From: an uncultured Bacteroidales bacterium
GTDB taxonomy: Bacteria > Bacteroidota > Bacteroidia > Bacteroidales > UBA932
Direction: 5' to 3'
DNA: 26,266 nt
NCBI GenBank assembly: GCA_937901105.1
Contig: CALCHD010000110.1
Coordinates: 1-26,266, forward strand
Both the position numbers and the translations under genes were made by a program. This document shows, in pieces, positions 1-7,822 of the stretch. How positions within the stretch are numbered: position 1 is the stretch's first letter; each line of letters begins with the position of its first letter. The notes under the pieces are model-generated. The model was not told the origin of the DNA and searched no databases. It was given only the letters and a program-made list of their open reading frames with translations.

Positions 1-528
1 ACCCTCCATGCTCTCAATTTTAGGGTCATAGAGTTCTATAAGCTCCTGCAGCTTTTCAGGTGTTCCGGTAACACACTGCACCGTTGCCCCTGCACCTTCC
101 CTGTATTTGGCCAGAACCTCCTCAATGTTGCTGTAAGGCAGCAATTGGCGTGCCAGCGCACCGCCTGTATAAGGAAATTCATCCTTATTGAGGATTCCGT
201 ACTGGAACAGATCAGAAAACCCTTCATTTGAACCAAATCCAAGATCCGCAAAATACTCTCTTGAGACTACAGCTGCCGAGCCTATAGGATAGGCTTGCAA
301 ATCATAGCTCCCTGCAATTCCCATGTTTATCACCAGAGTGTATGGATTGTTCTCCATTACCCCCTTCATTACCTCTTTGGTAACCCTGTGACAAGCCTGC
401 ACGGCGCCAATGCCGGTAAGATGGAAATCCACCTGCGCCTGCACCTGATGGTACTGCTTTACCTCATTGAATGCTTTTATTGCCCTTTGCAGTTCCTGCT
501 CTTCTGCTGCTGTAAACAATATTCTCAT
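1..528 (-). CDS. mqnB: Futalosine hydrolase MqnB, partial (runs off left edge)
   Basis: Futalosine hydrolase removes hypoxanthine from futalosine to give dehypoxanthine futalosine in the alternative menaquinone pathway (cytoplasm). The open frame gives 176 residues from ATG at 528 with no stop before the window edge; the family is usually somewhat over 200 residues. Visible nucleosidase-fold marks are the N-terminal strand MRILFTAAEEQE, the glycine-rich INMGIAGSYD at about residues 67-76, and the purine-nucleosidase signature IESMEG at 171-176, right at the edge. The catalytic aspartate expected further on lies outside the window. The start is only 3 bases after the stop of the upstream histidine kinase gene, so the two are almost certainly co-transcribed and probably translationally coupled. 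A general MTA/SAH nucleosidase is the main alternative; the overall sequence fits MqnB better. Confidence 0.85.
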   Translation of the reverse strand, partial: MRILFTAAEEQELQRAIKAFNEVKQYHQVQAQVDFHLTGIGAVQACHRVTKEVMKGVMENNPYTLVINMGIAGSYDLQAYPIGSAAVVSREYFADLGFGSNEGFSDLFQYGILNKDEFPYTGGALARQLLPYSNIEEVLAKYREGAGATVQCVTGTPEKLQELIELYDPKIESMEG

Positions 529-531
529 ACT

Positions 532-1569
532 CTATAATGACATAAGGTCAAATTTGAAAATAATTCCTCCCTCCGGCCTGTTCTCCGCTGTAATGTCACC
601 CTTGTGGAAAAGTACAGCATTCCTCACAATTGCCAGTCCAAGTCCGCTGCTGCCTCCAGCCTTTCTGCTCCTTCCCTTGTCTACCTTGTAGAACCGGTCA
701 AAGATACGCTCCAATGACTTGTCGGGAATACCCACTCCATTATCCATATATGTGAAACTTATCCTGTAGCTGGATTCTCCCGATATTTGCTGGATACCTG
801 CCATGATGGAAATGTGGGTATCCGGCCCTCCATGTTCAAGGGTATTGTCAATAAGGTTCTTGAACAGGGAGTAGATGATATCATGGTTGCTTGCAATTGA
901 AAGCTCACTGCTTATCTTTGGAGAGAAGGTTGTGTTGTTTGCCTTCATCTTGTATGCCAGCTCCTCCTCAATCTCCTTAAGGCAGGCAGATATGTTCACT
1001 TCCTCTATCTTGTAATAGTCAGACTGCTCCTCCAGCTTGTTGAGTATTGAGACATCATGCACCAGAGATGTAAGCCTCAACGACTGCTTGTATGCCCTCT
1101 CCACAAAGTGCCTCATCTGATCTGCATCCATAGTACCGTCATCCATGATGGTTTCAAGGTATGCCCTTATTCCTGTAAGGGGAGTCTTCAGCTCATGGGA
1201 GATATTGTTGGTCATCTCCTGCTTGAAGCGCTTTGCCTTCTCAAGCTGTTCATAAGTATCTATGATTCTGCGGCCTATATCACCATATTCATCGTCGGGA
1301 AAAGATATTTTAGAGAAGTCCTTCTTGTTGGTGCTCATCACATAGAAAAAGTCATTGAATGCCTTCAATGGTTTAGTAAGTTTCCTGGATATGCAGAACA
1401 ATGTGACAATAAGGGCAATTATCAGCAACAGTATTGCATACTGGTAGTGTTCGTGATTTCCATCACTTTTTTGGAGCGTGTATACCAGGAACGCAGAGAT
1501 TACTATGGCAATGATGATTGCATAGTATATTATCAGCTGATATTTGAGCCTGAGCTTTATCTTTTTCAT
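532..1569 (-). CDS. Membrane sensor histidine kinase (PhoR/OmpR-partner type)
   Basis: Sensor kinase of a two-component system, 345 residues, inner membrane. Two hydrophobic segments (about 12-31 and 44-60) flank only about a dozen residues, so there is almost no periplasmic sensor domain. A HAMP-like linker follows (about 61-110), then the HisKA H-box NISHELKTPL with phospho-acceptor His125. The ATPase domain shows the N-box LIDNTLEHG near 239-247, G1 DNGVGI at 276-281, F-box FDRFYKVDK and G2 SSGLGLAI at 307-314. All catalytic boxes are intact. Its ATG overlaps the last 4 bases of the response regulator gene, and mqnB starts 3 bases downstream. The signal is unknown; the short loop suggests sensing within the membrane or through a partner protein. 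Confidence 0.93.
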   Translation of the reverse strand: MKKIKLRLKYQLIIYYAIIIAIVISAFLVYTLQKSDGNHEHYQYAILLLIIALIVTLFCISRKLTKPLKAFNDFFYVMSTNKKDFSKISFPDDEYGDIGRRIIDTYEQLEKAKRFKQEMTNNISHELKTPLTGIRAYLETIMDDGTMDADQMRHFVERAYKQSLRLTSLVHDVSILNKLEEQSDYYKIEEVNISACLKEIEEELAYKMKANNTTFSPKISSELSIASNHDIIYSLFKNLIDNTLEHGGPDTHISIMAGIQQISGESSYRISFTYMDNGVGIPDKSLERIFDRFYKVDKGRSRKAGGSSGLGLAIVRNAVLFHKGDITAENRPEGGIIFKFDLMSL

Positions 1570-2309
1570 AGGTGTATGCTGTAACCGTAACCGGACCTGT
1601 TCACTATAAGGTCACCATAACGTCCTATTTTCTTGCGGAGCCTTGCTATGTGCACGTCAACTGTGCGCTCAAGCACGTAGCTCTCCTCTTTCCATACCAG
1701 TTGCAGGATATCTTCCCTTGAATATATCTTGCCGGGAGATTTGGTGAGCAGAAGAAGTATTTCATACTCTTTCTTGGTAAGGGATATCTCCTCACCATCC
1801 GCCATTACCATTTTCTTGGCATACTCAATCTTCAGCCCTTCGTGGATAAAGGCGTCATCTTTTGATGCAGCCCCCTTTGCCTGGCCGGTTTTCTGTTCAT
1901 CTTGTGAAGAACTGCCGGGAACAGCAGGATAGCACCTGTTCAGCACGGCATTTATCCTTGCAAGCACCTCCTTTATAGAGAACGGCTTGGGGATATAGTC
2001 ATCACCGCCTTTGTTGAATCCGGCGACAATGTCCACCTCGTTGTCAAGTGCAGAGATGAAGATGATAGGGACATCATTATGATAGTCTTCCCTGAGCAGC
2101 TGCGCCATCTTGAGTCCGCTGATGCCTTCCATCATTATGTCAAGCAGCAGCAGATGCCAGGTATTCCGCATTTTATAGAGAGCCTCTTCAGCACTTGCAG
2201 CGGTGTCCACCTCATATCCTGCCTTCTTTAGATTATATTGCAGGATATCGCATATATCCTCTTCATCATCCACTATAAGTATTCTGAATGTATCTGGTCT
2301 GTTCTCCAT
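1566..2309 (-). CDS. OmpR/PhoB-family response regulator
   Basis: DNA-binding response regulator, 247 residues, paired with the histidine kinase encoded immediately downstream (4-base overlap). Receiver domain, about 8-125: acidic pocket Asp14/Asp15, phospho-acceptor Asp57 in LLLLDIMM, Ser86 in the switch position and Lys108 in PKPF. A polar linker (about 128-152, rich in Ser, Gln, Lys, Ala) leads to a winged-helix effector domain (about 155-247) with the typical SLTKKEYEILLLL and RTVDVHIARLRKKIG segments. It is the first gene of the RR-HK-mqnB operon and is preceded by a -7 box TATATTTG. Target genes cannot be read from this window. The coupling to a menaquinone gene may be functional or merely positional. 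Confidence 0.94.
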   Translation of the reverse strand: MENRPDTFRILIVDDEEDICDILQYNLKKAGYEVDTAASAEEALYKMRNTWHLLLLDIMMEGISGLKMAQLLREDYHNDVPIIFISALDNEVDIVAGFNKGGDDYIPKPFSIKEVLARINAVLNRCYPAVPGSSSQDEQKTGQAKGAASKDDAFIHEGLKIEYAKKMVMADGEEISLTKKEYEILLLLTKSPGKIYSREDILQLVWKEESYVLERTVDVHIARLRKKIGRYGDLIVNRSGYGYSIHL

Positions 2310-2326
2310 AAAATTACTGTTATACG

Positions 2327-2358
2327 TTGGTAGGGTTACAAATATAACATTATATTTG
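2327..2358 (+). promoter_or_regulatory. trkA promoter (Bacteroidota -33/-7 type)
   Basis: TTGG at 2327-2330 and TATATTTG at 2351-2358 are 20 bp apart, matching the known Bacteroides pattern (TTTG, about 19-21 bp, TAnnTTTG). The trkA ATG is 19 bases further on. The -7 box is one arm of a perfect inverted repeat shared with the divergent promoter. Confidence 0.6.
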
Positions 2359-2367
2359 CATAACTAA
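2339..2367 (-). promoter_or_regulatory. Promoter of the RR-HK-mqnB operon
   Basis: On the minus strand TATATTTG lies at 2346-2339, with TTAG (3 of 4 matches to TTTG) at 2367-2364, 17 bp upstream. The response regulator ATG at 2309 leaves a leader of about 25 nt. The box sits back to back with the identical trkA box, only 4 bp between them. Confidence 0.55.
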
Positions 2368-2377
2368 TGTCTATTTT

Positions 2378-3727
2378 ATGAAAATCATTATTGCAGGTGC
2401 AGGTGAGGTTGGAAGCCATCTGGCAAAGATGCTCAGCAATGAGTCAAACAGCCTTACAATTATAGATTCTGATGAGAACCGCCTCAACAAGCTGCGTGAG
2501 GTGGCAGATGTAATTACCATCTGGGGAAATCCCACCTCCATTGAGACACTCAAGGAGGCCGGTGCCGAGACTGCAGACCTGTTCATTGCCGTAAGTCCGG
2601 CTCATGACCAGGATGTGAACATCATAAGTGCACTGCTGGCAAAGAAAATGGGCAGCCAGAAGGTTACTGCCAGAATCAATAATGATGAGTACATGCATCA
2701 CGAGAACAAGCTTCTTTTCACAGAGCTTGGAATAGATCTGCTTTTCTATCCTGAGAAGATTGCCTCTTATGAGATTGTAGACCTTCTTAAACAGACTGGA
2801 ACCACTGAGTTCATGGAGTTTGCAAGGGGCCTGCTGCAGATGGTAGCATTCCGTCTTGAGGAGGGTGCACCCCTTATTGACAAATGCGTTTCAGATATCA
2901 CTTCATTCAGCGGCAAGAGCCAGTACAAGCCTGTAGCCATTGCCAGGGATGAACATACTATCATTCCAAGCCCGCAGACAAAATTCCAGGAAGGGGACCT
3001 GGTATTCATGATCTGTACACGGGACGGTGTTCCGGATGCGATGAGTTTCTCGGGCAAGAAGGAGATTCCTATCAAGAACCTCATGATTGTGGGTGGAGGA
3101 AGGATTGCAGAGATGCTTGCCAAGAAAATGAGCAAGGTATCTGACCACATAAAAATCATAGAGATAAAGCCAGACCGCTGCGAATATCTTGCAGAGACTC
3201 TTGAAAAGGTACTTGTGATAAATGGAGACGGCAGAAATTCAGACCTTCTTCTAGAGGAGGATGTAAACAAATACGATGCTTTCGTAGCAGTTACCAGCAA
3301 TTCGGAGACCAACATCCTTTCTTGCGTAGCTGCAAAGAAGATGGGTGTATCCAAGACCATTGCAGAGGTAGAGAACATTGAGTACATCAAGCTTGCGGAG
3401 GGGATGGGAGTTGATGCTGTAATCAACAAGAAACTTTCAACTGCAGGCCGAATCTTCCGCTTTACCTTGAGCAACAAGGTGAGGTCTATCAAATGTCTCA
3501 ACGGATCTGACGCCGAGGTTCTGGAGTTCATTGTAAACCCTAACAGCGCCATAACAAAAGGACCTCTCAAGGAGCTTCACTTTCCTAAAGAGGCCATAAT
3601 CGGAGGTATCATAAGAGGTAACGAAATATTCGTTGCCACTGATGAGACCGTTATCAAGCCTTACGACAGGGTTGCTGTATTCGCCCTGCCGCAGGTCTTG
3701 TCTAAAGTAAACAAATTCTTTATATAA
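2378..3727 (+). CDS. trkA: Trk potassium uptake system NAD-binding component TrkA
   Basis: Peripheral regulatory subunit of the Trk K+ uptake system; it binds nucleotide and gates the TrkH/TrkG membrane channel. At 449 residues it has the full duplicated architecture: RCK_N about 1-120 with Rossmann motif IIAGAGEVGSHLAKML, RCK_C about 135-225, second RCK_N about 230-350 with MIVGGGRIAEMLAKKM, and second RCK_C about 365-449. The start follows a good Bacteroidota-type promoter. No trkH lies next to it here: upstream is a divergent two-component operon, and downstream a convergent membrane protein gene overlaps its last 8 bases. The partner channel must be encoded elsewhere. Confidence 0.95.
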   Translation: MKIIIAGAGEVGSHLAKMLSNESNSLTIIDSDENRLNKLREVADVITIWGNPTSIETLKEAGAETADLFIAVSPAHDQDVNIISALLAKKMGSQKVTARINNDEYMHHENKLLFTELGIDLLFYPEKIASYEIVDLLKQTGTTEFMEFARGLLQMVAFRLEEGAPLIDKCVSDITSFSGKSQYKPVAIARDEHTIIPSPQTKFQEGDLVFMICTRDGVPDAMSFSGKKEIPIKNLMIVGGGRIAEMLAKKMSKVSDHIKIIEIKPDRCEYLAETLEKVLVINGDGRNSDLLLEEDVNKYDAFVAVTSNSETNILSCVAAKKMGVSKTIAEVENIEYIKLAEGMGVDAVINKKLSTAGRIFRFTLSNKVRSIKCLNGSDAEVLEFIVNPNSAITKGPLKELHFPKEAIIGGIIRGNEIFVATDETVIKPYDRVAVFALPQVLSKVNKFFI

Positions 3728-4865
3728 GGTTCATCACCACAAACAGCCAGTGGGCAAGTATACCAGCGCACAGGCCGCCTACTGTATGTGCAATGATTGC
3801 CTTTGATGTAAGCTCTCTGTAACCAAGAGAGTCCAGCATTGCTGTATGTGTGCTCAAGTAGCCGCTCCAGCACATTCCCATTGCTGTAAATACAGCTATT
3901 GCATTGCCGTCAATAAGTCCGCTTGCCTGGAATTTAGGCACAAGGCCAAGTGCAGCGCCTACTGCTCCAAGAGATGTCATAGGGAATGCTACAAGCTCCG
4001 GACTCTCAAATCCAAAGAGCCAGTAGAACAGGAAGTCCAGCTTCTCTGCAATTGCAGGAAGGAGTCCGATACCCTCGTATGCCGCACCTGTATATGCACC
4101 GCCTTCGCCAGGTCCAAAAGTGAGCATCATTACAAAGGTTGAGATAATAAGCACTCCAGGTATGATTGCAAGGCCAAGCTCCACACCTGATTTGCCTCCA
4201 TCAAGCAGCGAGTTCAGGATTCTCAAGAAAAGCCCCTGCTCCTTAACCTCTACAATCTCCTCTGCTCCCTTTCCCTCTTCACCATCTTGAGGAACCATAT
4301 ATGAATCAAAGTCAGGTTTTGCCTTAAGGATAAGCTTCTGTACAATTCTGGTTGAGATCATGCTGCCAATAAATGCACCAACAAGACCTACGATTGCCGC
4401 AGATGCAAATCCTCTTCCGGCCATGAACACAATCACAACAAGGCCCATTCCAAATGCAGTTCCAAAGTTTGTGATTGAAATAAGCTGGTACTTCTTGAAA
4501 TACTTGCTGAAATTCTTGTCATTTGCCAAGGTAATAATTGCAGGATTGTCTGAAAGGAATGTAAGCACTCCTCCAAGAGCTGCAACACCCGGAAGATTCC
4601 ATAGCGGCTTCATAAGAGGCCTCAAGATCTTCTCAAGGATTCCAACCACGCCAAACTCCACAAGGATTTTTCCCAATGCTCCCGACAGTACAGTAATTCC
4701 CATAATATAGAACACTGTCTCTATCAAAAGGCTGTAAGCGGTGTTCATAAGGGTATTGAGCATGTTTGGAGTACCCATCACATATCCCAATGAACCAAAA
4801 AGAAGGAAGAAAACCACCAAAAACCATAGCGGCTCCAGCTTCTTGCTTGAAATTTTGTTTTTCAT
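3720..4865 (-). CDS. Nucleoside-recognition (Gate) domain multispanning membrane protein
   Basis: Inner-membrane protein of 381 residues with many hydrophobic segments and two halves, each resembling the Gate/nucleoside-recognition domain. One half is about 50-190 (segment GVLTFLSDNPAIITLANDKN) and the other about 225-381 (segment FESPELVAFPMTSLGAVGAA). A charged cytoplasmic-looking linker, PQDGEEGKGAEEIVEVKEQ, joins them at about 192-210. Related proteins are annotated as nucleoside-recognition or spore-maturation-like membrane proteins; the transported substrate is not established, so none is assigned. It starts 18 bases after the porin stop on the same strand, suggesting a shared transcript and perhaps a shared substrate. 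Its stop overlaps the convergent trkA stop by 8 bases. Confidence 0.75.
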   Translation of the reverse strand: MKNKISSKKLEPLWFLVVFFLLFGSLGYVMGTPNMLNTLMNTAYSLLIETVFYIMGITVLSGALGKILVEFGVVGILEKILRPLMKPLWNLPGVAALGGVLTFLSDNPAIITLANDKNFSKYFKKYQLISITNFGTAFGMGLVVIVFMAGRGFASAAIVGLVGAFIGSMISTRIVQKLILKAKPDFDSYMVPQDGEEGKGAEEIVEVKEQGLFLRILNSLLDGGKSGVELGLAIIPGVLIISTFVMMLTFGPGEGGAYTGAAYEGIGLLPAIAEKLDFLFYWLFGFESPELVAFPMTSLGAVGAALGLVPKFQASGLIDGNAIAVFTAMGMCWSGYLSTHTAMLDSLGYRELTSKAIIAHTVGGLCAGILAHWLFVVMNLI

Positions 4866-4883
4866 CTATTTGTCAGTTTATTG

Positions 4884-5915
4884 TTATCGGTTAAGAATAT
4901 CCATCTGCCATCTCACGCCCACATTGAATGTCTGCGGATCCGCATCAGAAGTATTTGAGCACCAGAAAGCATGGATTCTCAATGCCTGCTTATCTGTCTT
5001 TATAGGGAAGTACTCCACACCCGCTCCATAGAAGCCCAGGTCAACACCCGGGAGGACATATCTGTCATAAACAAATGAGGCTCCTTCCACCTGTCCCCTG
5101 TTTACATCATATCCGCCCTTGGCAAAGATATTCACATTGCCGTTCACAGCATACGAAACCTTGCCGTGCAGAGAGAAGTCATCAAAGAAATCTGTATCCT
5201 TGCCTGCATATCTGTTCATATAGTCAAGATCAACGGATGTCTTGCCAAAATGAAACTTGTTTCCAAGTGCAATATAGTTTATAAAATGGCCTTTCTCATA
5301 CTCAATCATGTTCACTGACCAGATAGTATTGTACCAAGTGGCCAGCTTGCCGTACCATATCACGTTATAGGCATATATGTTCTCCATTGACTGCTGCGAG
5401 AATGGAGAGTTCACAACCTGAGCATAGAACTGATGATTCTCTCCTGCCTTGTATCCTACATTCACACCTATCTGGAAAGGGCTTACATGATTCCAGAAAT
5501 CAGATGCAAAATATACATCAATTGGGGCATAGTCATACTCAATCGTACCTATGCACACCATCTGCTTTCCGGCAGTAACGGTAAACTTGTCATTGTGATG
5601 GTATGTAACATTTGCCCAGTCTGTTGCATTGAAGAACGACTTTGGTTCCTGATGCGCCACATATAGCCTGTGCCTGAAGCTGTAGCTGAACTTGCTGTTG
5701 ATCTTGCCGTTCAAAATAACCTTAAGATAACGTCCTGCAAATCCGCCGTCAGAAGGGAGTCCATCCCCGTATGTTGTCTGCTCTCCATCAAACCTTGCAT
5801 CTACCTTGATTGAAAGAGAAGGGTCTCCCCCCTGGCAGTTCTCCACTTGCGCACAAACAGCTGTCGGGAAGATGAATATTAAGCCAAAAAGCAATAAAAT
5901 GCCCAGTTTTTTCAT
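4884..5915 (-). CDS. Outer-membrane porin, phosphate-selective porin O/P-like
   Basis: Predicted outer-membrane beta-barrel of 343 residues, likely for passive solute entry. The ATG at 5915 starts a clear signal peptide, MKKLGILLLFGLIFIFPTAV, followed by CAQ. A 16-codon upstream extension is possible but would overlap the ABC-F gene and push the signal peptide inward, so I reject it. The mature protein shows alternating aromatic/polar strands such as YSFRHRLYV and FTVTAGKQMVCIGTIEY, as in the OprO/OprP-like family of Bacteroidota. The last residues WQMDILNR do not end in the usual aromatic. It has its own promoter (TTGG-18 bp-TACCTTTG) right after the ABC-F stop and is followed 18 bases on by the Gate-domain protein. 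Substrate selectivity is not predictable. Confidence 0.75.
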   Translation of the reverse strand: MKKLGILLLFGLIFIFPTAVCAQVENCQGGDPSLSIKVDARFDGEQTTYGDGLPSDGGFAGRYLKVILNGKINSKFSYSFRHRLYVAHQEPKSFFNATDWANVTYHHNDKFTVTAGKQMVCIGTIEYDYAPIDVYFASDFWNHVSPFQIGVNVGYKAGENHQFYAQVVNSPFSQQSMENIYAYNVIWYGKLATWYNTIWSVNMIEYEKGHFINYIALGNKFHFGKTSVDLDYMNRYAGKDTDFFDDFSLHGKVSYAVNGNVNIFAKGGYDVNRGQVEGASFVYDRYVLPGVDLGFYGAGVEYFPIKTDKQALRIHAFWCSNTSDADPQTFNVGVRWQMDILNR

Positions 5916-5943
5916 ATTTAGGTCCAAATTTAAAATGAAACGG

Positions 5944-5973
5944 CAAAGGTAATCAATTATCATTCAATTCCAA
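5944..5973 (-). promoter_or_regulatory. Porin promoter
   Basis: Minus-strand TACCTTTG at 5951-5944 with TTGG at 5973-5970, 18 bp upstream. It overlaps the last codons of the ABC-F gene (stop at 5953) and leaves a leader of about 25 nt before the porin ATG at 5915. Confidence 0.6.
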
Positions 5974-7737
5974 CCACCTCATCTCTTTCTCATCCAGCAA
6001 TGCCAATACCTCACCTATTCTCAAAGAGCACCTGTTCAGTTCATCACCGCTTATGCTTCCTCCCGACAGTTTCTCTTCAAGGTCTGCCTTTTCGGCATTC
6101 AGTGCCTCCAGATCCTTCTCTATCTGCTCAAGCTCCCTCTGTTCCTTATAGCTCAACTTCCTTTTCTTTGCCGGGACATTCTCCGACTCCACAAACTTCT
6201 TCTTATCCTCCTTCTGCTGCTTCTCCCTCTCTAAAGCCCTCCTCTCCCTCTCCTTATCCTTGATATACTCCCTGTATCCGGAATAGCTCCCCACAAAGTC
6301 CTTTACCACTCCGTCACCTTCAAATACAAAAAGGTGGTCTGCAATCTTGTCCAGGAAGAAACGGTCGTGAGAAACTATGATTACAGATCCGCCATATCCC
6401 TTGAGATACTCCTCCAGCACATTAAGTGTAAGAATATCAAGGTCATTGGTAGGCTCATCCAATATAAGCACATTAGGATTCTTCATCAGCACAGTAAGCA
6501 GATAGAGCCTTCTTTTCTCTCCACCGCTCAATTTCTCAATCTTGTTGTAGTGCATGCTTGGAGGGAAAAGGAAATAATTGAGGAAAGTAGAGATTGGGAC
6601 GCTCTTGCCATCTCCCATTGTAACCACTTCCGCAATGTCCCTCACAGCTTCAATAACGGTATCATCAGGATTGAACTCTATACCCTGCTGCCTGTAGTAT
6701 CCGAACCTTACAGTCTCGCCAATCTCTATCTCTCCCTCCGTAGGGGCAAGGTTTCCAGTGATAAGGTTGAGGAAAGTAGATTTTCCCACACCGTTCTTTC
6801 CTACAATGCCAATCTTCTCTCCAGGAGCAAAATTGTAGGTGAAATCCTTAAGACCTGTCCAGTCATCCCACTGAAAACCTACCTTGGTGCAGTTGACAAT
6901 TTTCTTGCCCAGCCTCTGCATCTGCACATTTATATTCATGGACCTGTTCTCTATCCTCTGCTGTGCCTTGTCTTTGAGATCATAGAAAGCATCTATCCTG
7001 TACTTCGCCTTTGTGCCCCTTGCGCAAGGCATCCTGCGCATCCAGTCCAGCTCTGTCCTCAAAAGGTTTCTTGCACGGTCTATCTCCTTCTGGAAATTCT
7101 GCATCCTCTCCTCCCTTTTCTCAAGGTAGTATGAGTAGTTCCCATTATACGGATACAGCGTTCCATCTGCCATCTCAATAATCTGGTTGCATACCCTGTC
7201 CAGAAAATAACGGTCGTGGGTTACCATAAGAAGCGTACATCTCTGCCGTCCGAGGTACTCTTCCAGATATTCTATAGTCTCAAGATCCAGATGATTGGTA
7301 GGCTCATCCATTACAAGAAAATCCGGCTTCTGCACAAACATACACGCAATTGCCACCCTCTTTATCTCACCACCGCTCAATTCAGAGACCTTTTTCTCTG
7401 TATCTGTAAGATTTAAGGAAAACAGTATCTCCTCAATTTCATGCTGCTGTATATCCTTGCCACAAGGTGCAACCACCTGCATGATGGTAAGCTGCGGATC
7501 ATATACATTATCCTGCGCCAGGAAAGCAATCTTAATATCCTTTAGAAACTTCACTTTACCGTCTCCATCAGAACTCTCAACTCCCGCCAATATTCTCAAC
7601 AATGATGTCTTGCCTGTTCCGTTAGGGGCAATAAGTGCTATCTTGTCTCCCTCATTTATATTGAGATTGATATTCTGAAAAAGGACCTTTGGCCCATAAG
7701 ACTTTGATACGTTCTCTACTTGTAAGTAACTTGCCAT
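5953..7737 (-). CDS. ABC-F family ATPase, Uup-like
   Basis: Soluble twin-ATPase of the ABC-F family, which acts on ribosomes (and, for Uup, also affects transposon excision) rather than in transport. 594 residues. First ABC domain: Walker A APNGTGKT at 37-44, signature LSGGE at 120-124, Walker B FLVMDEPTNHLD, H-loop VTHDR. Linker about 200-290, with the basic stretch MRRMPCARGTKAKYR at 233-247. Second domain: Walker A GKNGVGKST at 313-321, signature LSGGE at 403-407, Walker B VLILDEPTNDLD, H-loop VSHDR. A charged C-terminal coiled coil (about 495-594) supports the Uup subgroup over EttA. There are no transmembrane segments. The promoter overlaps the U-tract of the preceding ompA terminator. 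Confidence 0.92.
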   Translation of the reverse strand: MASYLQVENVSKSYGPKVLFQNINLNINEGDKIALIAPNGTGKTSLLRILAGVESSDGDGKVKFLKDIKIAFLAQDNVYDPQLTIMQVVAPCGKDIQQHEIEEILFSLNLTDTEKKVSELSGGEIKRVAIACMFVQKPDFLVMDEPTNHLDLETIEYLEEYLGRQRCTLLMVTHDRYFLDRVCNQIIEMADGTLYPYNGNYSYYLEKREERMQNFQKEIDRARNLLRTELDWMRRMPCARGTKAKYRIDAFYDLKDKAQQRIENRSMNINVQMQRLGKKIVNCTKVGFQWDDWTGLKDFTYNFAPGEKIGIVGKNGVGKSTFLNLITGNLAPTEGEIEIGETVRFGYYRQQGIEFNPDDTVIEAVRDIAEVVTMGDGKSVPISTFLNYFLFPPSMHYNKIEKLSGGEKRRLYLLTVLMKNPNVLILDEPTNDLDILTLNVLEEYLKGYGGSVIIVSHDRFFLDKIADHLFVFEGDGVVKDFVGSYSGYREYIKDKERERRALEREKQQKEDKKKFVESENVPAKKRKLSYKEQRELEQIEKDLEALNAEKADLEEKLSGGSISGDELNRCSLRIGEVLALLDEKEMRWLELNDN

Positions 7738-7756
7738 ATTCTTGAATTAGAAAGGA

Positions 7757-7764
7757 CAAAAATA
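7757..7764 (-). promoter_or_regulatory. Candidate -7 box for the ABC-F gene
   Basis: Minus-strand TATTTTTG at 7764-7757 fits TAnnTTTG and lies about 20 bases before the ATG at 7737. No clear -33 box is seen: the corresponding position falls inside the ompA terminator hairpin. Confidence 0.4.
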
Positions 7765-7799
7765 TAAAAAAAGAGGCTGTCTGAAAAGACAACCTCTTT
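7758..7799 (-). terminator. Intrinsic terminator of the envelope operon (after ompA)
   Basis: Bases 7770-7782 pair with 7787-7799 (12 pairs, one C/A mismatch, GAAA loop on the plus strand). On the minus strand the hairpin is followed by a T-rich run (7769 down to about 7758). It lies just downstream of the ompA stop at 7823. Confidence 0.85.
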
Positions 7800-7822
7800 C
7801 TCTACTTATCTTGGAATCAAAA

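Noticed and set aside
2767..3570. Long open frame antisense to trkA
   Set aside because: No recognisable protein features; a shadow of the strongly biased trkA codons.
5916..5963. 16-residue N-terminal extension of the porin
   Set aside because: It overlaps the ABC-F stop and porin promoter and would bury the signal peptide.
6334..7134. Long open frame antisense to the ABC-F gene
   Set aside because: No domain or signal; overlaps fully conserved ABC-F coding sequence.
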